64,000 bases of DNA, from NCBI RefSeq assembly GCF_020024835.1, contig NZ_JAHHTD010000004.1, positions 4,837 to 68,836 of the forward strand, given 5' to 3'. Every line of letters begins with the position of its first letter. Position 1 is the stretch's first letter. Positions 9,842 to 19,578 of this stretch are shown here, piece after piece. This DNA is from Campylobacter sp. (lineage in GTDB: Bacteria; Campylobacterota; Campylobacteria; Campylobacterales; Campylobacteraceae). The position numbers and the translations under genes are program-made. A model generated the notes under the pieces. The model searched no databases and was not told where the DNA came from. It saw nothing but the letters and a program-made list of their open reading frames with translations.

Positions 9842-10576
9842 ATGGGTAAAAAACATAAATGTCCAGAGTGTCCAGCAGGTGAAAAGTGGGCAGTTCCGTA
9901 TGCAGATTTTTTAAGTTTGCTTTTAGCTCTTTTTATCGCACTTTGGGCTATATCAGAAAGCAATCCTGCTAAAACTGAAGCATTAAAAACAGAATTTGTT
10001 AAGATTTTTGAATTTACTGCTTCTAATCCTGTAGAAAAGGAAAGTGAGACGCATTATAAATATAGCTCTCCTTCTAGTGCTAATATAGAAGAGATAGAAA
10101 AGCTTAAAAAATTAAATCTTGCACAACAAGAAACTATTGAGAAATTAAAAGCAGCATTAGATCAAAAAGAGAATAATGTGGTTTTAAATTTACCTGCAAG
10201 AGTAGAATTTACTAGAGGTAGTATAGAAATTAATTCTACTGATGTGCAAGATTTTTTAAAGCATATTGCAGATGTAATTATAAAAATGCCACCTCAAGCA
10301 CAAGTGGAATTAAGAGGCTATACAGATAATAGTGATAAAAACTCTAAACGTAATTTTGAGCTTGCAAGTAGGAGATCTCAAGTTGTGGCTGATTATTTGA
10401 TAAGTAAAGGAGTTAATCCTAATCAGTTAATAGTTGTAAGTTTTGGTGATAATCATCCACTAACTCAAAATAAGGGAGATGAAATAAATAATAGAGTGGA
10501 ATTTTATATCCGTATAGATTCTCCAAATGCTAAAACAAAGAAGTCAATTTTAGACCAGATTGAGCAGTTAAAATAA
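9842..10576 (+). CDS. motB: Flagellar motor stator protein MotB
   Basis: MotB is the peptidoglycan-anchored stator subunit. The 244-residue protein begins with the MotB plug/N-terminal motif (PECPAGEKWAVPYADFLSLLLALFIALWAIS). The motif includes the single membrane helix and the essential proton-binding aspartate in PYADFLSLL. A coiled linker follows, then an OmpA-like peptidoglycan-binding domain from ~115 onward (RGSIEINS, VELRGYTDNS, SRRSQVVADYLISKGV, INNRVEFYI). The gene pairs with motA and is convergent with fabH across a shared terminator. Confidence 0.96.
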   Translation: MGKKHKCPECPAGEKWAVPYADFLSLLLALFIALWAISESNPAKTEALKTEFVKIFEFTASNPVEKESETHYKYSSPSSANIEEIEKLKKLNLAQQETIEKLKAALDQKENNVVLNLPARVEFTRGSIEINSTDVQDFLKHIADVIIKMPPQAQVELRGYTDNSDKNSKRNFELASRRSQVVADYLISKGVNPNQLIVVSFGDNHPLTQNKGDEINNRVEFYIRIDSPNAKTKKSILDQIEQLK

Positions 10577-10595
10577 CAAAATTATTTGTTATTTT
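10570..10595. terminator. Bidirectional hairpin between motB and fabH
   Basis: An 11-bp stem (AAAATAACAAA / TTTGTTATTTT, loop ATTA) overlaps the stop codons of both convergent genes. It is A-rich on one arm and U-rich on the other, so it gives a run of U after the stem in both directions. Confidence 0.75.
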
Positions 10596-11565
10596 CTCCG
10601 CCAAATTTAAGCAAGGCAGATCCCCAAGTAAATCCGCCTCCAAAAGCATCTAGTAAGATTAAAGAACCTTGTTTTAATCTACCATCTTCATAAGCATCAT
10701 TCATAGCCATAGGTATGGAAGCAGATGAAGTATTTCCATATTTATGGACTGTGAGCACACATTGTTCATCTTTGAAATTTAGTTTTTCTTGAACAGCTTT
10801 TATAATTCTTAGATTTGCTTGATGAGGTATAAAAAGATTTATATCCTCGCTTTTAATATTATTTTTTGAAAGAATGCTAATTACATCATTACTTAGAGTA
10901 TTAACAGCAACTTTAAATACTTCATTGCCTTTCATTTGCATAGAGAGTGTTGAGCAAATGCTACTTTTTTGAGATCTTGGAGTCATAAGTAAATCGCCAA
11001 AGTTTCCATCACTTGCAGTATGTATATCTATAATAGGAAAATTATTATCTAAAGAAACAACTCCAGCACCAGCTCCATCACCAAATAACACACACGTACT
11101 TCTATCAGTATAATCTATGATAGAACTTATTTTTTCTGCTCCAACAATTAAGACATTATTTTTAGCACCACTTTCTACTAGAGATTTTGCAAGCTCAAGC
11201 AAATAAATAAAACCTGAACAAGCAGCAGAAATATCAAATGCTGTGATATTGTTTAAATTTAAATTAGAAGCTATTTTACATGCAGTTGATGGCATAGTAA
11301 AATAATCAGGACTTAGGGTAGCTACTATAATAGCATCTATATCTTGAGGAGTTAAATTTGCTCTTTTTATAGCTTGAATAGCAGCTTTAGTGCCTAAATC
11401 ACTAGTATTTTCATTGTCATTTGCTATACGTCTTTCTTTGATACCAGTTCTTCTTAAGATCCATTCATTAGATGTTTCTACAATTTTTTCTAGATCAAAA
11501 TTACTAAGAATCCTCTCTGGTATATAAGATGCTATACTTTTAAGAGAAGCTTTATTTTGTCTCAT
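10582..11565 (-). CDS. fabH: 3-oxoacyl-ACP synthase III (housekeeping KAS III)
   Basis: This enzyme starts fatty-acid synthesis by condensing acetyl-CoA with malonyl-ACP. At 327 residues it is full length. The catalytic triad is visible: Cys in [13 protein letters not shown] (about 113), His in [10 protein letters not shown] (about 255) and Asn in KYGNTSSAS (about 285). [17 protein letters not shown] and GDGAGAGVV are also KAS III hallmarks. Its start overlaps the end of plsX by 14 bases, the standard plsX-fabH arrangement. A divergent KAS III-like gene (26386-27435) lies in the glycan locus and should not be confused with this one. Confidence 0.96.
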   Translation of the reverse strand: MRQNKASLKSIASYIPERILSNFDLEKIVETSNEWILRRTGIKERRIANDNENTSDLGTKAAIQAIKRANLTPQDIDAIIVATLSPDYFTMPSTACKIASNLNLNNITAFDISAACSGFIYLLELAKSLVESGAKNNVLIVGAEKISSIIDYTDRSTCVLFGDGAGAGVVSLDNNFPIIDIHTASDGNFGDLLMTPRSQKSSICSTLSMQMKGNEVFKVAVNTLSNDVISILSKNNIKSEDINLFIPHQANLRIIKAVQEKLNFKDEQCVLTVHKYGNTSSASIPMAMNDAYEDGRLKQGSLILLDAFGGGFTWGSALLKFGGENNK

Positions 11566-12541
11566 AGTTGCAAAGTTCTTTCTCTATAACAGAATTTATA
11601 TTAGATTGACTAAAATTTAAAGCTTGAAAGATGGCATTTTTAATAGCTTTTGGACCACTTTTTCCATGACTTATGATTACACACTCTCTCACACCTAAGA
11701 GAGGTGCTCCGCCATATTCTTCATAATCTATACGAATTTTTAATTTTTTAAAAGCTGATTTTGCCAAGAGATATCCTATTTTTGCAAGAAAAGATTTTTG
11801 AATTTCTTGTTTTAATAATTCTGTAATAACACTAACAACACCTTCTCCAGTTTTAAGTAAAATATTACCATTAAAACCATCGCAAATTAGAACATCAATG
11901 CTACCATTAAAAATATCTTTACCTTCAGCATTTCCTATAAAATTTGGAAGTCGTTTTAAGAGTTGGTGTGTTTCTTTTGTTAGTTCATTGCCTTTGCACT
12001 CCTCTTCACCATTAGACAATAGTGCAAGTTTTGGTTTTTTAATATTTAGAATTTCTTTTGCATAAGCTTCACCCATAATGGCAAATTGAAACAAATGCTC
12101 GCTTTTGCAATCTACATTGGCACCAACGTCTAATACTAGTGTTTTAGAATAAATATTTGGCATAAGTGTTGCAATAGCTGGTCTTATAACATTAGGTAAT
12201 CTCCCAAGTCTTAAAGTAGCTAAACTCATAGTTGCACCACTATGTCCAGCAGAAACCACAGCTTGTGCCTTTTGTGTTTTTACTAATTCTATAGCCTTAT
12301 ATATGCTACTATCTTTTCTTTTTAATGCATCGGTTGAATTTTCATCCATAGCAAAAACATCATAAGCTTCTTCATATTGAATAAATTTATCTAATTCTTT
12401 AGGAATTAAGGTTTTAAGTTTTTGAGGATTACCCACCAAAATAGCGTTAAATTCTTTCTCTCTTAGAGCTTGTATAACACCTTCTATGATAGGTTTTTCC
12501 CCAAAATCTCCACCCATTGCATCAATAGCAATGTTAGTCAT
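11552..12541 (-). CDS. plsX: Phosphate acyltransferase PlsX
   Basis: PlsX converts acyl-ACP to acyl-phosphate for phospholipid synthesis. The 329-residue protein opens with the diagnostic [18 protein letters not shown]. It also carries [38 protein letters not shown] and [15 protein letters not shown]. The C-terminus ([20 protein letters not shown]) is equally typical. It lies between rpmF and fabH on the same strand, as in C. jejuni and many other bacteria. Confidence 0.96.
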   Translation of the reverse strand: MTNIAIDAMGGDFGEKPIIEGVIQALREKEFNAILVGNPQKLKTLIPKELDKFIQYEEAYDVFAMDENSTDALKRKDSSIYKAIELVKTQKAQAVVSAGHSGATMSLATLRLGRLPNVIRPAIATLMPNIYSKTLVLDVGANVDCKSEHLFQFAIMGEAYAKEILNIKKPKLALLSNGEEECKGNELTKETHQLLKRLPNFIGNAEGKDIFNGSIDVLICDGFNGNILLKTGEGVVSVITELLKQEIQKSFLAKIGYLLAKSAFKKLKIRIDYEEYGGAPLLGVRECVIISHGKSGPKAIKNAIFQALNFSQSNINSVIEKELCNYETK

Positions 12542-12546
12542 CGTTT

Positions 12547-12693
12547 TTAATATTCCTTGGTAATTGGATTTGCACGATGAGGCATTTTATAGCTACCATC
12601 TTTATCCTTTATAGGCATTGGTAGTGTAACCTTATAATGAGTTCTACGTTTTGCTGCACGAGTTTTACTTACTCTTCTTTTAGGTACTGCCAT
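12547..12693 (-). CDS. rpmF: 50S ribosomal protein L32
   Basis: This 48-residue gene is on the minus strand. The product starts [20 protein letters not shown] and ends PITKEY. That is the basic N-terminus of bacterial L32, a component of the large ribosomal subunit near the peptidyl-transferase region. The ATG has AAAGGAG upstream. It lies in the yceD-rpmF-plsX-fabH order, which is widely conserved. No Cys-x2-Cys zinc motif is present, so this is the zinc-independent form. The stop is five bases before the plsX start. Confidence 0.96.
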   Translation of the reverse strand: MAVPKRRVSKTRAAKRRTHYKVTLPMPIKDKDGSYKMPHRANPITKEY

Positions 12694-12712
12694 TTTTTAC
12701 TCCTTTGTTAAT

Positions 12713-13063
12713 TTATAAGCACTTATCACAATAAAAATAATCACTCAAATATGACTGCAACTCACTATGAGCTAGTTCAAGCAAATCAATATGAGAATCA
12801 AAAAATTCCATCGTATCACTTAAAGTATTATTTTTATCCTTAAAAATTCCATCGCTTGCATAAAGTTTAATTTTTTCATTTACTTTTAACTCTATTTCTT
12901 CTCCGCAACGATCGCAATTTCTATATACAAAACCTTTTAAACTAGCATTAATTTGAGCTAGTTTTTGACTTTCTTTTTTAATTGAACCTTCAAAAATTAT
13001 ATTGTCAAGATCTAGTTTGAAAGGATAAGCAACAGCATTAAGTTTTATAAATGGAATTTTCAT
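12713..13063 (-). CDS. YceD/DUF177 family protein
   Basis: The 116-residue protein belongs to the DUF177 family, almost always encoded immediately upstream of rpmF and implicated in 23S rRNA accumulation. Visible traits are the central Cys-x2-Cys (NCDRCGEEIEL), an acidic middle region and a terminal YFYCDKCL with a second Cys pair. The ATG overlaps the stop of ndk (TAATG), implying translational coupling. The exact biochemical role is not established. Confidence 0.85.
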   Translation of the reverse strand: MKIPFIKLNAVAYPFKLDLDNIIFEGSIKKESQKLAQINASLKGFVYRNCDRCGEEIELKVNEKIKLYASDGIFKDKNNTLSDTMEFFDSHIDLLELAHSELQSYLSDYFYCDKCL

Positions 13064-13476
13064 TATAAAATTTCAGTCTTTGAAAAGAAAAATCCTATTT
13101 CAATTTCAGCATTTTCTAAACTATCGCTACCATGAACTGCATTTGCATCAATGCTATCTGCAAAATCAGCTCTAATCGTCCCAGCAGCTGCTTCTTTAGG
13201 GTTTGTAGCACCCATTAATTCTCTATTTTTCAAAACAGCATTTTCACCTTCTAAAACTGAAACAACAACCGGACCACTAATCATAAATTCAACTAAATCT
13301 TTAAAAAAAGGTCTATCTTTATGGATAGCATAAAAATTTTCAGCTTCCTTTTGGGAAAGTTGAATTTTTTTAGTAGCAGCTATTCTTAATCCGCTATTTT
13401 CAAAACGAGTTAAAATCTGACCAATAACGCCCTTTTTTACCGCATCAGGTTTTATGATAGAAAGTGTCTTTTCCAA
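13063..13476 (-). CDS. ndk: Nucleoside diphosphate kinase
   Basis: Ndk transfers the gamma phosphate between nucleoside tri- and diphosphates through a phosphohistidine. The start is a TTG at 13476 giving [16 protein letters not shown], with AAGGAG five bases upstream. An in-frame TTG at 13494 lies before that Shine-Dalgarno and is less likely. The resulting 137 residues is the family length. The active-site histidine is in [14 protein letters not shown] near residue 117, and the KPDAVKKG P-loop-like start is intact. It is the first gene of the ndk-yceD-rpmF-plsX-fabH series. Confidence 0.95.
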   Translation of the reverse strand: MEKTLSIIKPDAVKKGVIGQILTRFENSGLRIAATKKIQLSQKEAENFYAIHKDRPFFKDLVEFMISGPVVVSVLEGENAVLKNRELMGATNPKEAAAGTIRADFADSIDANAVHGSDSLENAEIEIGFFFSKTEIL

Positions 13477-13600
13477 AATTACTCCTTGTATCAAAAATAC
13501 AAAATATTATCTTTTTTAACTTTAAAATAAGAGGAGGAAAGTATATCAAAAAAACTTTTAAAATTATATAAATTTAAGTGTAAAAGTATAGTTAAATGCT

Positions 13601-13625
13601 ATATAAACGCATAAAGCGTTTATAT
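13601..13625 (-). terminator. Hairpin downstream of fdxA
   Basis: A 10-bp perfect stem (ATATAAACGC / GCGTTTATAT, loop ATAAA) lies just after the fdxA stop on the minus strand. The following U-run is weak, so termination strength is uncertain. Confidence 0.55.
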
Positions 13626-13630
13626 ATTTT

Positions 13631-13915
13631 TTAAGAAAATACCGGAGTTGTTCCGTCTCTTAAATCACTTCCAATGGTGTCGCGACTTGGTTGGCCATTT
13701 GCAACATCACTCCACACGATACATCCACTAGTAGGGCAAGCACTTGCACAGGCTGGCTCATCGTTAAAACTTACGCATTCAACGCACTTATTAGCATATA
13801 CATAATATCTATCTTCTCCATCAGGATTATTTGCATCATCTACGATAGCACCAACTGGACATTCGTCAATACAAGATCCACAAGATATACAAATATCTGT
13901 AATTTTAACTGCCAT
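13631..13915 (-). CDS. fdxA: Ferredoxin, 2[4Fe-4S] type
   Basis: This is a 94-residue electron carrier with two iron-sulfur ligand sets. The first is CISCGSCIDECP (residues 9-20). The second is CVECVSFNDEPACASACP, with the longer insertion typical of this ferredoxin class. The acidic segment DDANNPDGED between them is usual. It is divergent from ahpC. In C. jejuni the same fdxA/ahpC pair is divergent, responds to iron, and is linked to aerotolerance. The symbol rests on that synteny. Confidence 0.92.
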   Translation of the reverse strand: MAVKITDICISCGSCIDECPVGAIVDDANNPDGEDRYYVYANKCVECVSFNDEPACASACPTSGCIVWSDVANGQPSRDTIGSDLRDGTTPVFS

Positions 13916-14104
13916 AATTATCTCCTTAAAATAATTTTACATCTTTAAGATTATCAAAATTGTTTAAAATTTATTCTTAAAATCTTATATTTATTGATAA
14001 TTAATAATGCAAGGCACTTATATTTTAACAATTAATTTTTTTTTAAATTTATAAGTGATATTATTTTCTTACAAATAAAATTTATTAGTTAGGAGACATA
14101 AATA
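13916..14104. promoter_or_regulatory. Divergent fdxA-ahpC control region
   Basis: This spacer must carry both promoters. RBSs are visible for fdxA (AAGGAG, minus strand) and ahpC (TTAGGAG). Near 13990-14010 the sequence TTGATAATTAATAATG is a near-palindromic AT-rich box that resembles Fur/PerR-type operators. In C. jejuni, ahpC is controlled by PerR and iron. The box assignment is a guess from sequence shape, not a matched consensus. Confidence 0.4.
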
Positions 14105-14701
14105 ATGATAGTTACTAAGAAAGCTATTGATTTTACAGCACCAGCTGTTTTAGGAAATAATCAAATAGTTGAAGATTTTAATCTTTACAAAAATATAGGT
14201 CAAAAAGGTGCTGTAGTATTTTTTTATCCAAAAGATTTTACTTTTGTTTGCCCTTCTGAAATTATTGCTTTTGATAAAAGATATCAAGATTTTAAAGATA
14301 GAGGTATTGAGGTGATTGGTGTTTCTTGTGATAATGAATTTTCACATTTTGCTTGGAAAAATATGCCAGTAAATCAAGGTGGTATAGGTCAAGTTAAATT
14401 TCCTTTAGTTGCTGATTTAACTAAACAAATTGCTAGAAATTTTGATGTATTATTTGATGAAGCTGTTGCTTTAAGAGGATCTTTCTTGCTAGATGCTGAT
14501 GGAACAATTCGCCACGCAGTTATCAATGACTTACCACTTGGTAGAAATATTGATGAAATGATTAGAATGGTTGATACTATGTTATTTACTAATGAGCATG
14601 GTGAAGTTTGTCCAGCTGGATGGAATAAAGGTGATGAAGGTATGAAAGCAGATCCTAAGGGTGTAGCTGAATATCTTGGAAAAAATCAAGATAAACTATA
14701 A
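14105..14701 (+). CDS. ahpC: Alkyl hydroperoxide reductase / 2-Cys peroxiredoxin
   Basis: AhpC reduces hydrogen peroxide and organic hydroperoxides. At 198 residues it is a typical 2-Cys peroxiredoxin. The peroxidatic Cys is in KDFTFVCPSEIIAF (about residue 49) and the resolving Cys in HGEVCPAGWNKG (about 170). Other family segments are GVSCDNEFSHFAW and LRGSFLLDADG. No ahpF is adjacent, as usual in Campylobacter, so reduction is by thioredoxin or ferredoxin-type donors. The gene is divergent from fdxA and is followed by a strong hairpin. Confidence 0.96.
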   Translation: MIVTKKAIDFTAPAVLGNNQIVEDFNLYKNIGQKGAVVFFYPKDFTFVCPSEIIAFDKRYQDFKDRGIEVIGVSCDNEFSHFAWKNMPVNQGGIGQVKFPLVADLTKQIARNFDVLFDEAVALRGSFLLDADGTIRHAVINDLPLGRNIDEMIRMVDTMLFTNEHGEVCPAGWNKGDEGMKADPKGVAEYLGKNQDKL

Positions 14702-14708
14702 TAAAACA

Positions 14709-14736
14709 ATACCTAAGATTAAAAAATCTTAGGTAT
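14709..14736. terminator. Hairpin after ahpC
   Basis: A 12-bp perfect stem (ATACCTAAGATT / AATCTTAGGTAT) with an AAAA loop starts eight bases after the ahpC stop. There is no U-run immediately after it. Confidence 0.6.
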
Positions 14737-15158
14737 CACCGCAATTATATTATTCTTATAAAATCCTTATTAATTAAAATTTTTAGTTTAAATATTTAAT
14801 ATAAATTTGTAACATAGCCTATTGTTTATTGATATTTTCATTTAATACTTATAAAATTGCTATCTAAATAATCTTTGCAATAATTTTAGCTTAATATCTT
14901 AGGTATGTTAGAGTTAAAAAAAGATATTTTTATGAGTAATTTGTATAAATTTAAAATATGATTTATTTGATGTATCTCATTTGCACTTAATGATAGAGCG
15001 ATTTTAACTAATAATTTTTTATCTATAAGTATATTTAAAGTATTATTTGAGTTTTGTTTTTAAGGATTTATTTTATAAGATTTTATAGTCAAATAATCAA
15101 ATATAAATATTTAAATACAATTATGAATATTTTAAACTCATTTATTTAAGGATTAAAT
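14737..15158. other. AT-rich intergenic stretch before flhB
   Basis: About 420 bases hold no open frame of note. A short frame from the ATG near 14906 (MLELKKDIFM...) stops after 19 codons, and all frames are broken repeatedly. I see no tRNA or strong hairpin. The flhB RBS (AAGGA) is at its end. The flhB promoter presumably lies here, but I could not assign it. Confidence 0.5.
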
Positions 15159-16232
15159 GTGGCTGATGATCAAGAAAAAACAGAAGAACCCACGTCTAAA
15201 AAGATAGAAGATGCCAGGCAAGAAGGTAATGTTCCAAAAAGTCAAGATGCTTCTGCTGTTGTTGTTTTGATTATAGCAATTGTTGTTGTGATTTTTACCT
15301 TACCTTTCATAGGTGAAAGGATTGTAGGACTTTATAGATTTTATCAAAGTTTTATAGGAGTAGAATTTGATGTAAAAATTTTTGAAAGAATTGTTATTAA
15401 GACTATTCTTGAAATGATTATTATGGTTTTTCCTATTGTTTTAACAATTATGATAGCTGGGGTAATGGGAAATTTATTGCAATTTGGTTTTTTATTTACT
15501 ACTAAACCTATAACTCCAAATTTTAGTAAGATTAATCCCTTAAAAGGTTTAAAAAACCTTTTTTCGTTAAAAAAAATAATAGATGCTTTAAAAATTATTT
15601 TAAAAGTTGGAACGGTATTTAGTATCGCTTTTATATTTTTATTAAAATTTATGCAAGAACTTCCTAGGGTCGAGCTTTATACCATTTATCTTCAACTTTC
15701 GTGGCTTAGAGATAAAGCTATTATCTTAGCTGCAATTGTTATTATTGCTTTTTTGATTATAGGCTTTTTAGATTTATTATTGGTGCGATATCAGTATTTT
15801 AAAAATTTGAGAATGAGTAAGCAAGAAGTTAAAGATGAATTTAAACAAAGTGAAGGAGATCCTTTAGTAAAGGGGCGAATTCGTCGTTTGCAAATGGAGG
15901 CTGCTAGAAGGAGAATGGTGCAAGATGTTGCGAGTGCAGATGTTGTTATAACAAATCCTACGCATTATGCTGTAGCTTTGCGTTATGATAGTTCGCAAGA
16001 ATCTGCTCCTAAAGTCTTAGCAAAAGGGGTAGATTTTTTAGCTTTGCGTATAAAGGATATGGCTTATGAATATAATGTTATGATATATGAAAATCCACCT
16101 TTAGCAAGAGAACTTTATAAATCTTGCGAAGTTAATGATCTTATACCATCTGAACTTTTTAAGGCTGTAGCTGAAGTTTTAAGTTTTGTTTATACATCAA
16201 ATAGAAAAAAATTTGCTGATAGATTAAAGTAG
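15159..16232 (+). CDS. flhB: Flagellar type III export protein FlhB
   Basis: FlhB is the inner-membrane export-gate protein that switches substrate specificity by self-cleavage. The start is GTG at 15159, giving MADDQEKTEEPTSKKIEDARQEG. This is the conserved FlhB N-terminus and has AAGGA upstream. Four membrane segments (about 28-50, 85-110, 140-165, 180-210) precede a cytoplasmic domain containing the autocleavage motif NPTHYAVALRYD near residue 265. The length, 357 residues, is normal. Its last bases overlap the convergent TSUP gene. Confidence 0.97.
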   Translation: MADDQEKTEEPTSKKIEDARQEGNVPKSQDASAVVVLIIAIVVVIFTLPFIGERIVGLYRFYQSFIGVEFDVKIFERIVIKTILEMIIMVFPIVLTIMIAGVMGNLLQFGFLFTTKPITPNFSKINPLKGLKNLFSLKKIIDALKIILKVGTVFSIAFIFLLKFMQELPRVELYTIYLQLSWLRDKAIILAAIVIIAFLIIGFLDLLLVRYQYFKNLRMSKQEVKDEFKQSEGDPLVKGRIRRLQMEAARRRMVQDVASADVVITNPTHYAVALRYDSSQESAPKVLAKGVDFLALRIKDMAYEYNVMIYENPPLARELYKSCEVNDLIPSELFKAVAEVLSFVYTSNRKKFADRLK

Positions 16233-17003
16233 ATTGATTTTTTTCATTAAACTTATAATTGTCATAATAATAGAAAATGTATATATGCATAATAAAGCTA
16301 TGTGATGAGATTTGATATTTATTTTTTCCATAATTTTAATTCCTAAATACACTCCAAGCATTGAACTAATGCCAACCATACTACCATTAATTAAAATTTC
16401 TTTATCAATGATATCGTGTCTTATGAATGATAAAATTCCAGATATTGAAGCAAATATCACAAAAAATAAGCTCAAAGGAACAACTTTTTTACTATCATAT
16501 CCTAAAAAATAAGCTAAAATTGGAGCGATTAAGAGTCCGCCACCAATACCTAATGATATGGCAAAAATTCCAGTAAAAATACCACTAAAAAATAAAATAA
16601 AATTTTTAAATACATTAGAATATTTTGTGATATTTAAGGTATTTTTTTTATTAAATGCAAATTTCATAAAGAAAACTATACTAACGCATAAAAATATACT
16701 AGTAAGAGTAATATCTGAAAAATATGAAAGTAAAATACCACTAAATATAGCCCCTATAAAACCACCAAATCCAATGACTAATCCATCTTTTAAAAGTAAA
16801 TTTTTATTTTTATAGTTGATATAAGAACCAAAAATAGAGGCAAAAATCATTTGTATTACTGAAATAGCTACTGCGTGGTGCGAACTAAATCCTAAAGTAA
16901 GCATAAATGGAACGATAATCATTCCACCTCCTATTCCAAATATTCCAGATGTCATTCCAGAGAATATACCTATGATTAAATAAGGTAAAAAGACAAAATC
17001 CAT
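16224..17003 (-). CDS. TSUP-family (TauE/SafE) membrane transporter
   Basis: The 259-residue hydrophobic protein has about eight membrane segments. It also has the two-fold repeat typical of the sulfite exporter TauE/SafE family: an N-terminal GIFGIGGGMIIVPFMLTLGF and a second-half copy SLGIGGGLLIAPILAYFLGY. Family members move sulfite, sulfoacetate or other organosulfur anions. The substrate cannot be read from sequence. It is convergent with flhB (9-base overlap) and divergent from pseA. Confidence 0.85.
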   Translation of the reverse strand: MDFVFLPYLIIGIFSGMTSGIFGIGGGMIIVPFMLTLGFSSHHAVAISVIQMIFASIFGSYINYKNKNLLLKDGLVIGFGGFIGAIFSGILLSYFSDITLTSIFLCVSIVFFMKFAFNKKNTLNITKYSNVFKNFILFFSGIFTGIFAISLGIGGGLLIAPILAYFLGYDSKKVVPLSLFFVIFASISGILSFIRHDIIDKEILINGSMVGISSMLGVYLGIKIMEKINIKSHHIALLCIYTFSIIMTIISLMKKINLL

Positions 17004-17092
17004 ACAAAACCTTTATTTATGTAAAATAATTTATTTAACTTTATAATAAATAATTATAGTCGATTTATGTATATATTGTTTTAGGAAAGATT

Positions 17093-18229
17093 ATGAAATT
17101 TTGTAAAAAATGTGTGATGCCAGATACTAAACCTGATTTACATTTTGATGAGAATGGAGTATGTGATGCTTGTAATTCTCAAATTGATAAGAATGAAAAT
17201 ATAAATTGGCAAGCTAGAAAAAAAGAATTTTTAGAGCTTATTAAAAAATATAAAAAACATTCAGTGTATGATTGTGTGATAGGAGTTAGTGGAGGAAAAG
17301 ATTCTACTTTTCAAGTTTTAAAATGCTTAGAATTAGGTCTTAATCCGCTTTGTGTTTGTTTTGAACCTAGTATTCCTACAAAAATAGGTAAAAAAAATTT
17401 AGCCAATCTTAATAATTTAGGTGTAGATTTAATACACATTAAGCGTAATCCAAAAATTTATAAAAAACTAGCCAAAGAAGCTTTTATAAGAACAGGAGAC
17501 AATGAGTGGCAAAATCATTTAGGTATTTTTACTAGTGTGCCAAGAATTGCTATAAATTTTAATATACCTTTGATTATCTGGGGAGAAAGTCCTCAAGTAG
17601 AATATGGTGGTCCTGCTAGTTCAAAAGATAAAAATACTTTAGGAAGAGAATGGCTTGAGGAATTTGGCGGCTTATTGGGCAATCGTATTAGTGATATGAT
17701 AGGTGTTGATGGTATTAGTGAGAAAGATTTGTATTTTTACACTTATCCAAGTGATGAGGATTTACAAAGAGTCGGTGTTACAGGATTGTTTTTAGGATAT
17801 TATTTTAAGTGGGATTATAAGAATAATCTTAAAATTTCTAAAGAAAATGGCTTTTTAACTACAAATAAACCTGTTGAAACTACTTATGAAAATTTTGAAA
17901 ATTTAGATTGTTACTCAAATCATTTACACGATTATTTAAAATACTGCAAGTATGGTTTTGGAAGAGCTACTGATAATGCGTGCTTAGATATAAGACTTGG
18001 TTATATAGATCGCGAAGAAGGCGTGCGTTTGGTTCAAAAATATGATGGAAAACCTCCAAAAAAAGCTATAAAAAAATATTTGAAATTTAGTGGATTTTCT
18101 GAAAAAGAATTTGAAAAAATAGTAGATAGTTTTACAAATAGAAAAATTTTTAAGCGAGATGAAAATGGAAATTTTCTAAAAGATAGTGATGGATCATTGA
18201 TTAAAAATGAAGAATATATTTTAAAATGA
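17093..18229 (+). CDS. pseA: N-acetyl sugar amidotransferase PseA (acetamidino group formation)
   Basis: The 378-residue enzyme is related to PP-loop/ATP-pyrophosphatase amidotransferases. It has a zinc-type Cys cluster at the N-terminus (FCKKCVMPDTKPD ... CDACNSQ), the PP-loop SGGKDSTFQ near residue 65-73, and WGESPQVEYGGP downstream. In Campylobacter, PseA is required for the acetamidino form of pseudaminic acid on flagellin. The following hisH-hisF paralogues overlap or abut it and probably supply ammonia, as their homologues do in histidine synthesis. The 4-base overlap (ATGA) with hisH suggests coupled translation. Confidence 0.9.
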   Translation: MKFCKKCVMPDTKPDLHFDENGVCDACNSQIDKNENINWQARKKEFLELIKKYKKHSVYDCVIGVSGGKDSTFQVLKCLELGLNPLCVCFEPSIPTKIGKKNLANLNNLGVDLIHIKRNPKIYKKLAKEAFIRTGDNEWQNHLGIFTSVPRIAINFNIPLIIWGESPQVEYGGPASSKDKNTLGREWLEEFGGLLGNRISDMIGVDGISEKDLYFYTYPSDEDLQRVGVTGLFLGYYFKWDYKNNLKISKENGFLTTNKPVETTYENFENLDCYSNHLHDYLKYCKYGFGRATDNACLDIRLGYIDREEGVRLVQKYDGKPPKKAIKKYLKFSGFSEKEFEKIVDSFTNRKIFKRDENGNFLKDSDGSLIKNEEYILK

Positions 18230-18828
18230 TTTGTATTGTTGATTATCAATTAGGAAATTTAAGATCTATATTTAAAGCTTTTGAGGCTATTGGTCAAAAA
18301 GTTATTATTAGTCAAAGTGAAAAAGATATTAAAAGTGCTTCAAAATTAATTTTACCTGGAGTTGGTTCTTTTTATCAAGGAATGCAAAATTTATATGCTT
18401 TAAATTTATTTGATCTTTTAAAATATGAAGTTTTAAATAAAAAAAAGCCTATTTTAGGGATTTGCTTAGGAATGCAATTATTTTGTAAATATGGCTATGA
18501 AGGTGGAGGTTGCGAGGGTCTTGACTTTGTTAATGCTGAAGTTTTGCAATTTAGTTTAAAAAAAGAGAAATTGCTTCATAGTGGTTGGGATAATGTTAGT
18601 TATGTAAAAGAAAGTGCTTTATTTAGAGATATTAAAGAACATAGTGATTTTTATTTTTTACATTCTTATTATGTTAAATGTGATGAAAATATAGAAAGTT
18701 CTTTTTGCAATTATGAAATTAATTTTTGTGCTTCTTTTGAAAAAGATAATATTTTTGCAACACAATTTCATCCTGAAAAAAGTCAAAAAATTGGTCTAAA
18801 ATTATTAGAAAATTTTGTAAATTTGTAG
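18226..18828 (+). CDS. hisH: HisH-like glutamine amidotransferase of the glycan locus
   Basis: This is a class I glutamine amidotransferase, 200 residues, with the nucleophile Cys in GICLGMQLF near residue 81. The His/Glu pair is near the C-terminus (ATQFHPEKSQ). The N-terminus CIVDYQLGNLRS is HisH-type. In histidine synthesis HisH makes ammonia for HisF. Here it lies between pseA and a hisF paralogue inside the flagellar sugar locus, as in C. jejuni, so its likely role is ammonia delivery for PseA-type amidination. This role is inferred from context. Confidence 0.9.
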   Translation: MICIVDYQLGNLRSIFKAFEAIGQKVIISQSEKDIKSASKLILPGVGSFYQGMQNLYALNLFDLLKYEVLNKKKPILGICLGMQLFCKYGYEGGGCEGLDFVNAEVLQFSLKKEKLLHSGWDNVSYVKESALFRDIKEHSDFYFLHSYYVKCDENIESSFCNYEINFCASFEKDNIFATQFHPEKSQKIGLKLLENFVNL

Positions 18829-18834
18829 GTTGAT

Positions 18835-19578
18835 ATGCTTAAAACTAGAATAATACCTTGTGTTTTGTTAAAAAATGGGCAATTAGTAAAAAGTATAAAA
18901 TTTGATTCTTTTAGAACAATAGGTCATATAGTTACTACTGCTAGAATTTATAATGCTCGAAATGTAGATGAGCTTATTGTGCTAGATATTGAAGCTTCAA
19001 AAAATGCTAATATAGACTTAGATAGTTTAGAAGATATTGCAAATGAGTGTTTTATGCCTCTTACTATTGGTGGAGGTATTAAAAAAATAGATGATATTAA
19101 AAAAATTTTAAATATTGGTGCTGATAAAATTAGTATCAATTCTATAGCTTTGCAAAATCCACATTTTATAAAAGAAGCTGCAAATACTTTTGGAAGCTCT
19201 TGTATAGTTTGTTCTATAGATGTTAAAAAAGATAAAAATAATTTTAAAGTTTTTAATGAAAAAATGCTTGATATAAATCCTTTAGAGCTTGCTTTAAAAT
19301 ACGAAAATTTAGGTGCTGGTGAGATATTATTAACTAGCATTGATAAAGAAGGTATTAATGAAGGTTATGATTTAGAACTTTTAAAACTTTTCAAAAATAA
19401 ACTTAAAATTCCACTTATAATTAATGGCGGACTTAGCAAACCAAGTGATGGGATTGAAGCGATTAATCAAGGTGCTAATGCATTAGCTGGTTCTTATATA
19501 TTTCATTTTAGTCAATATACCCCAAATGATATTAAAAATGAACTTTTAAGAAATGATATTCCAGTTAGGATTGTCTAA
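18835..19578 (+). CDS. hisF: HisF-like (beta-alpha)8 cyclase paralogue of the glycan locus
   Basis: The 247-residue barrel protein resembles HisF. The N-terminal catalytic Asp position is changed: the HisF start normally carries a CLDV motif, while here it reads [46 protein letters not shown] and [10 protein letters not shown] phosphate-binding segments are present. The altered first motif suggests it no longer makes imidazole-glycerol phosphate and instead works with HisH and PseA as an ammonia channel or cyclase-like partner. It is convergent with pseH, overlapping by 33 bases. Confidence 0.85.
   Translation: MLKTRIIPCVLLKNGQLVKSIKFDSFRTIGHIVTTARIYNARNVDELIVLDIEASKNANIDLDSLEDIANECFMPLTIGGGIKKIDDIKKILNIGADKISINSIALQNPHFIKEAANTFGSSCIVCSIDVKKDKNNFKVFNEKMLDINPLELALKYENLGAGEILLTSIDKEGINEGYDLELLKLFKNKLKIPLIINGGLSKPSDGIEAINQGANALAGSYIFHFSQYTPNDIKNELLRNDIPVRIV

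Noticed and set aside
14737..15158. Decayed gene or tRNA upstream of flhB
   Set aside because: All frames are broken without recognisable homology, and no cloverleaf-like structure is visible.
18835..19578. Housekeeping histidine-biosynthesis hisF
   Set aside because: The locus (pseA-hisH-hisF amid pse genes) and the altered N-terminal catalytic segment point to the glycan-locus paralogue.
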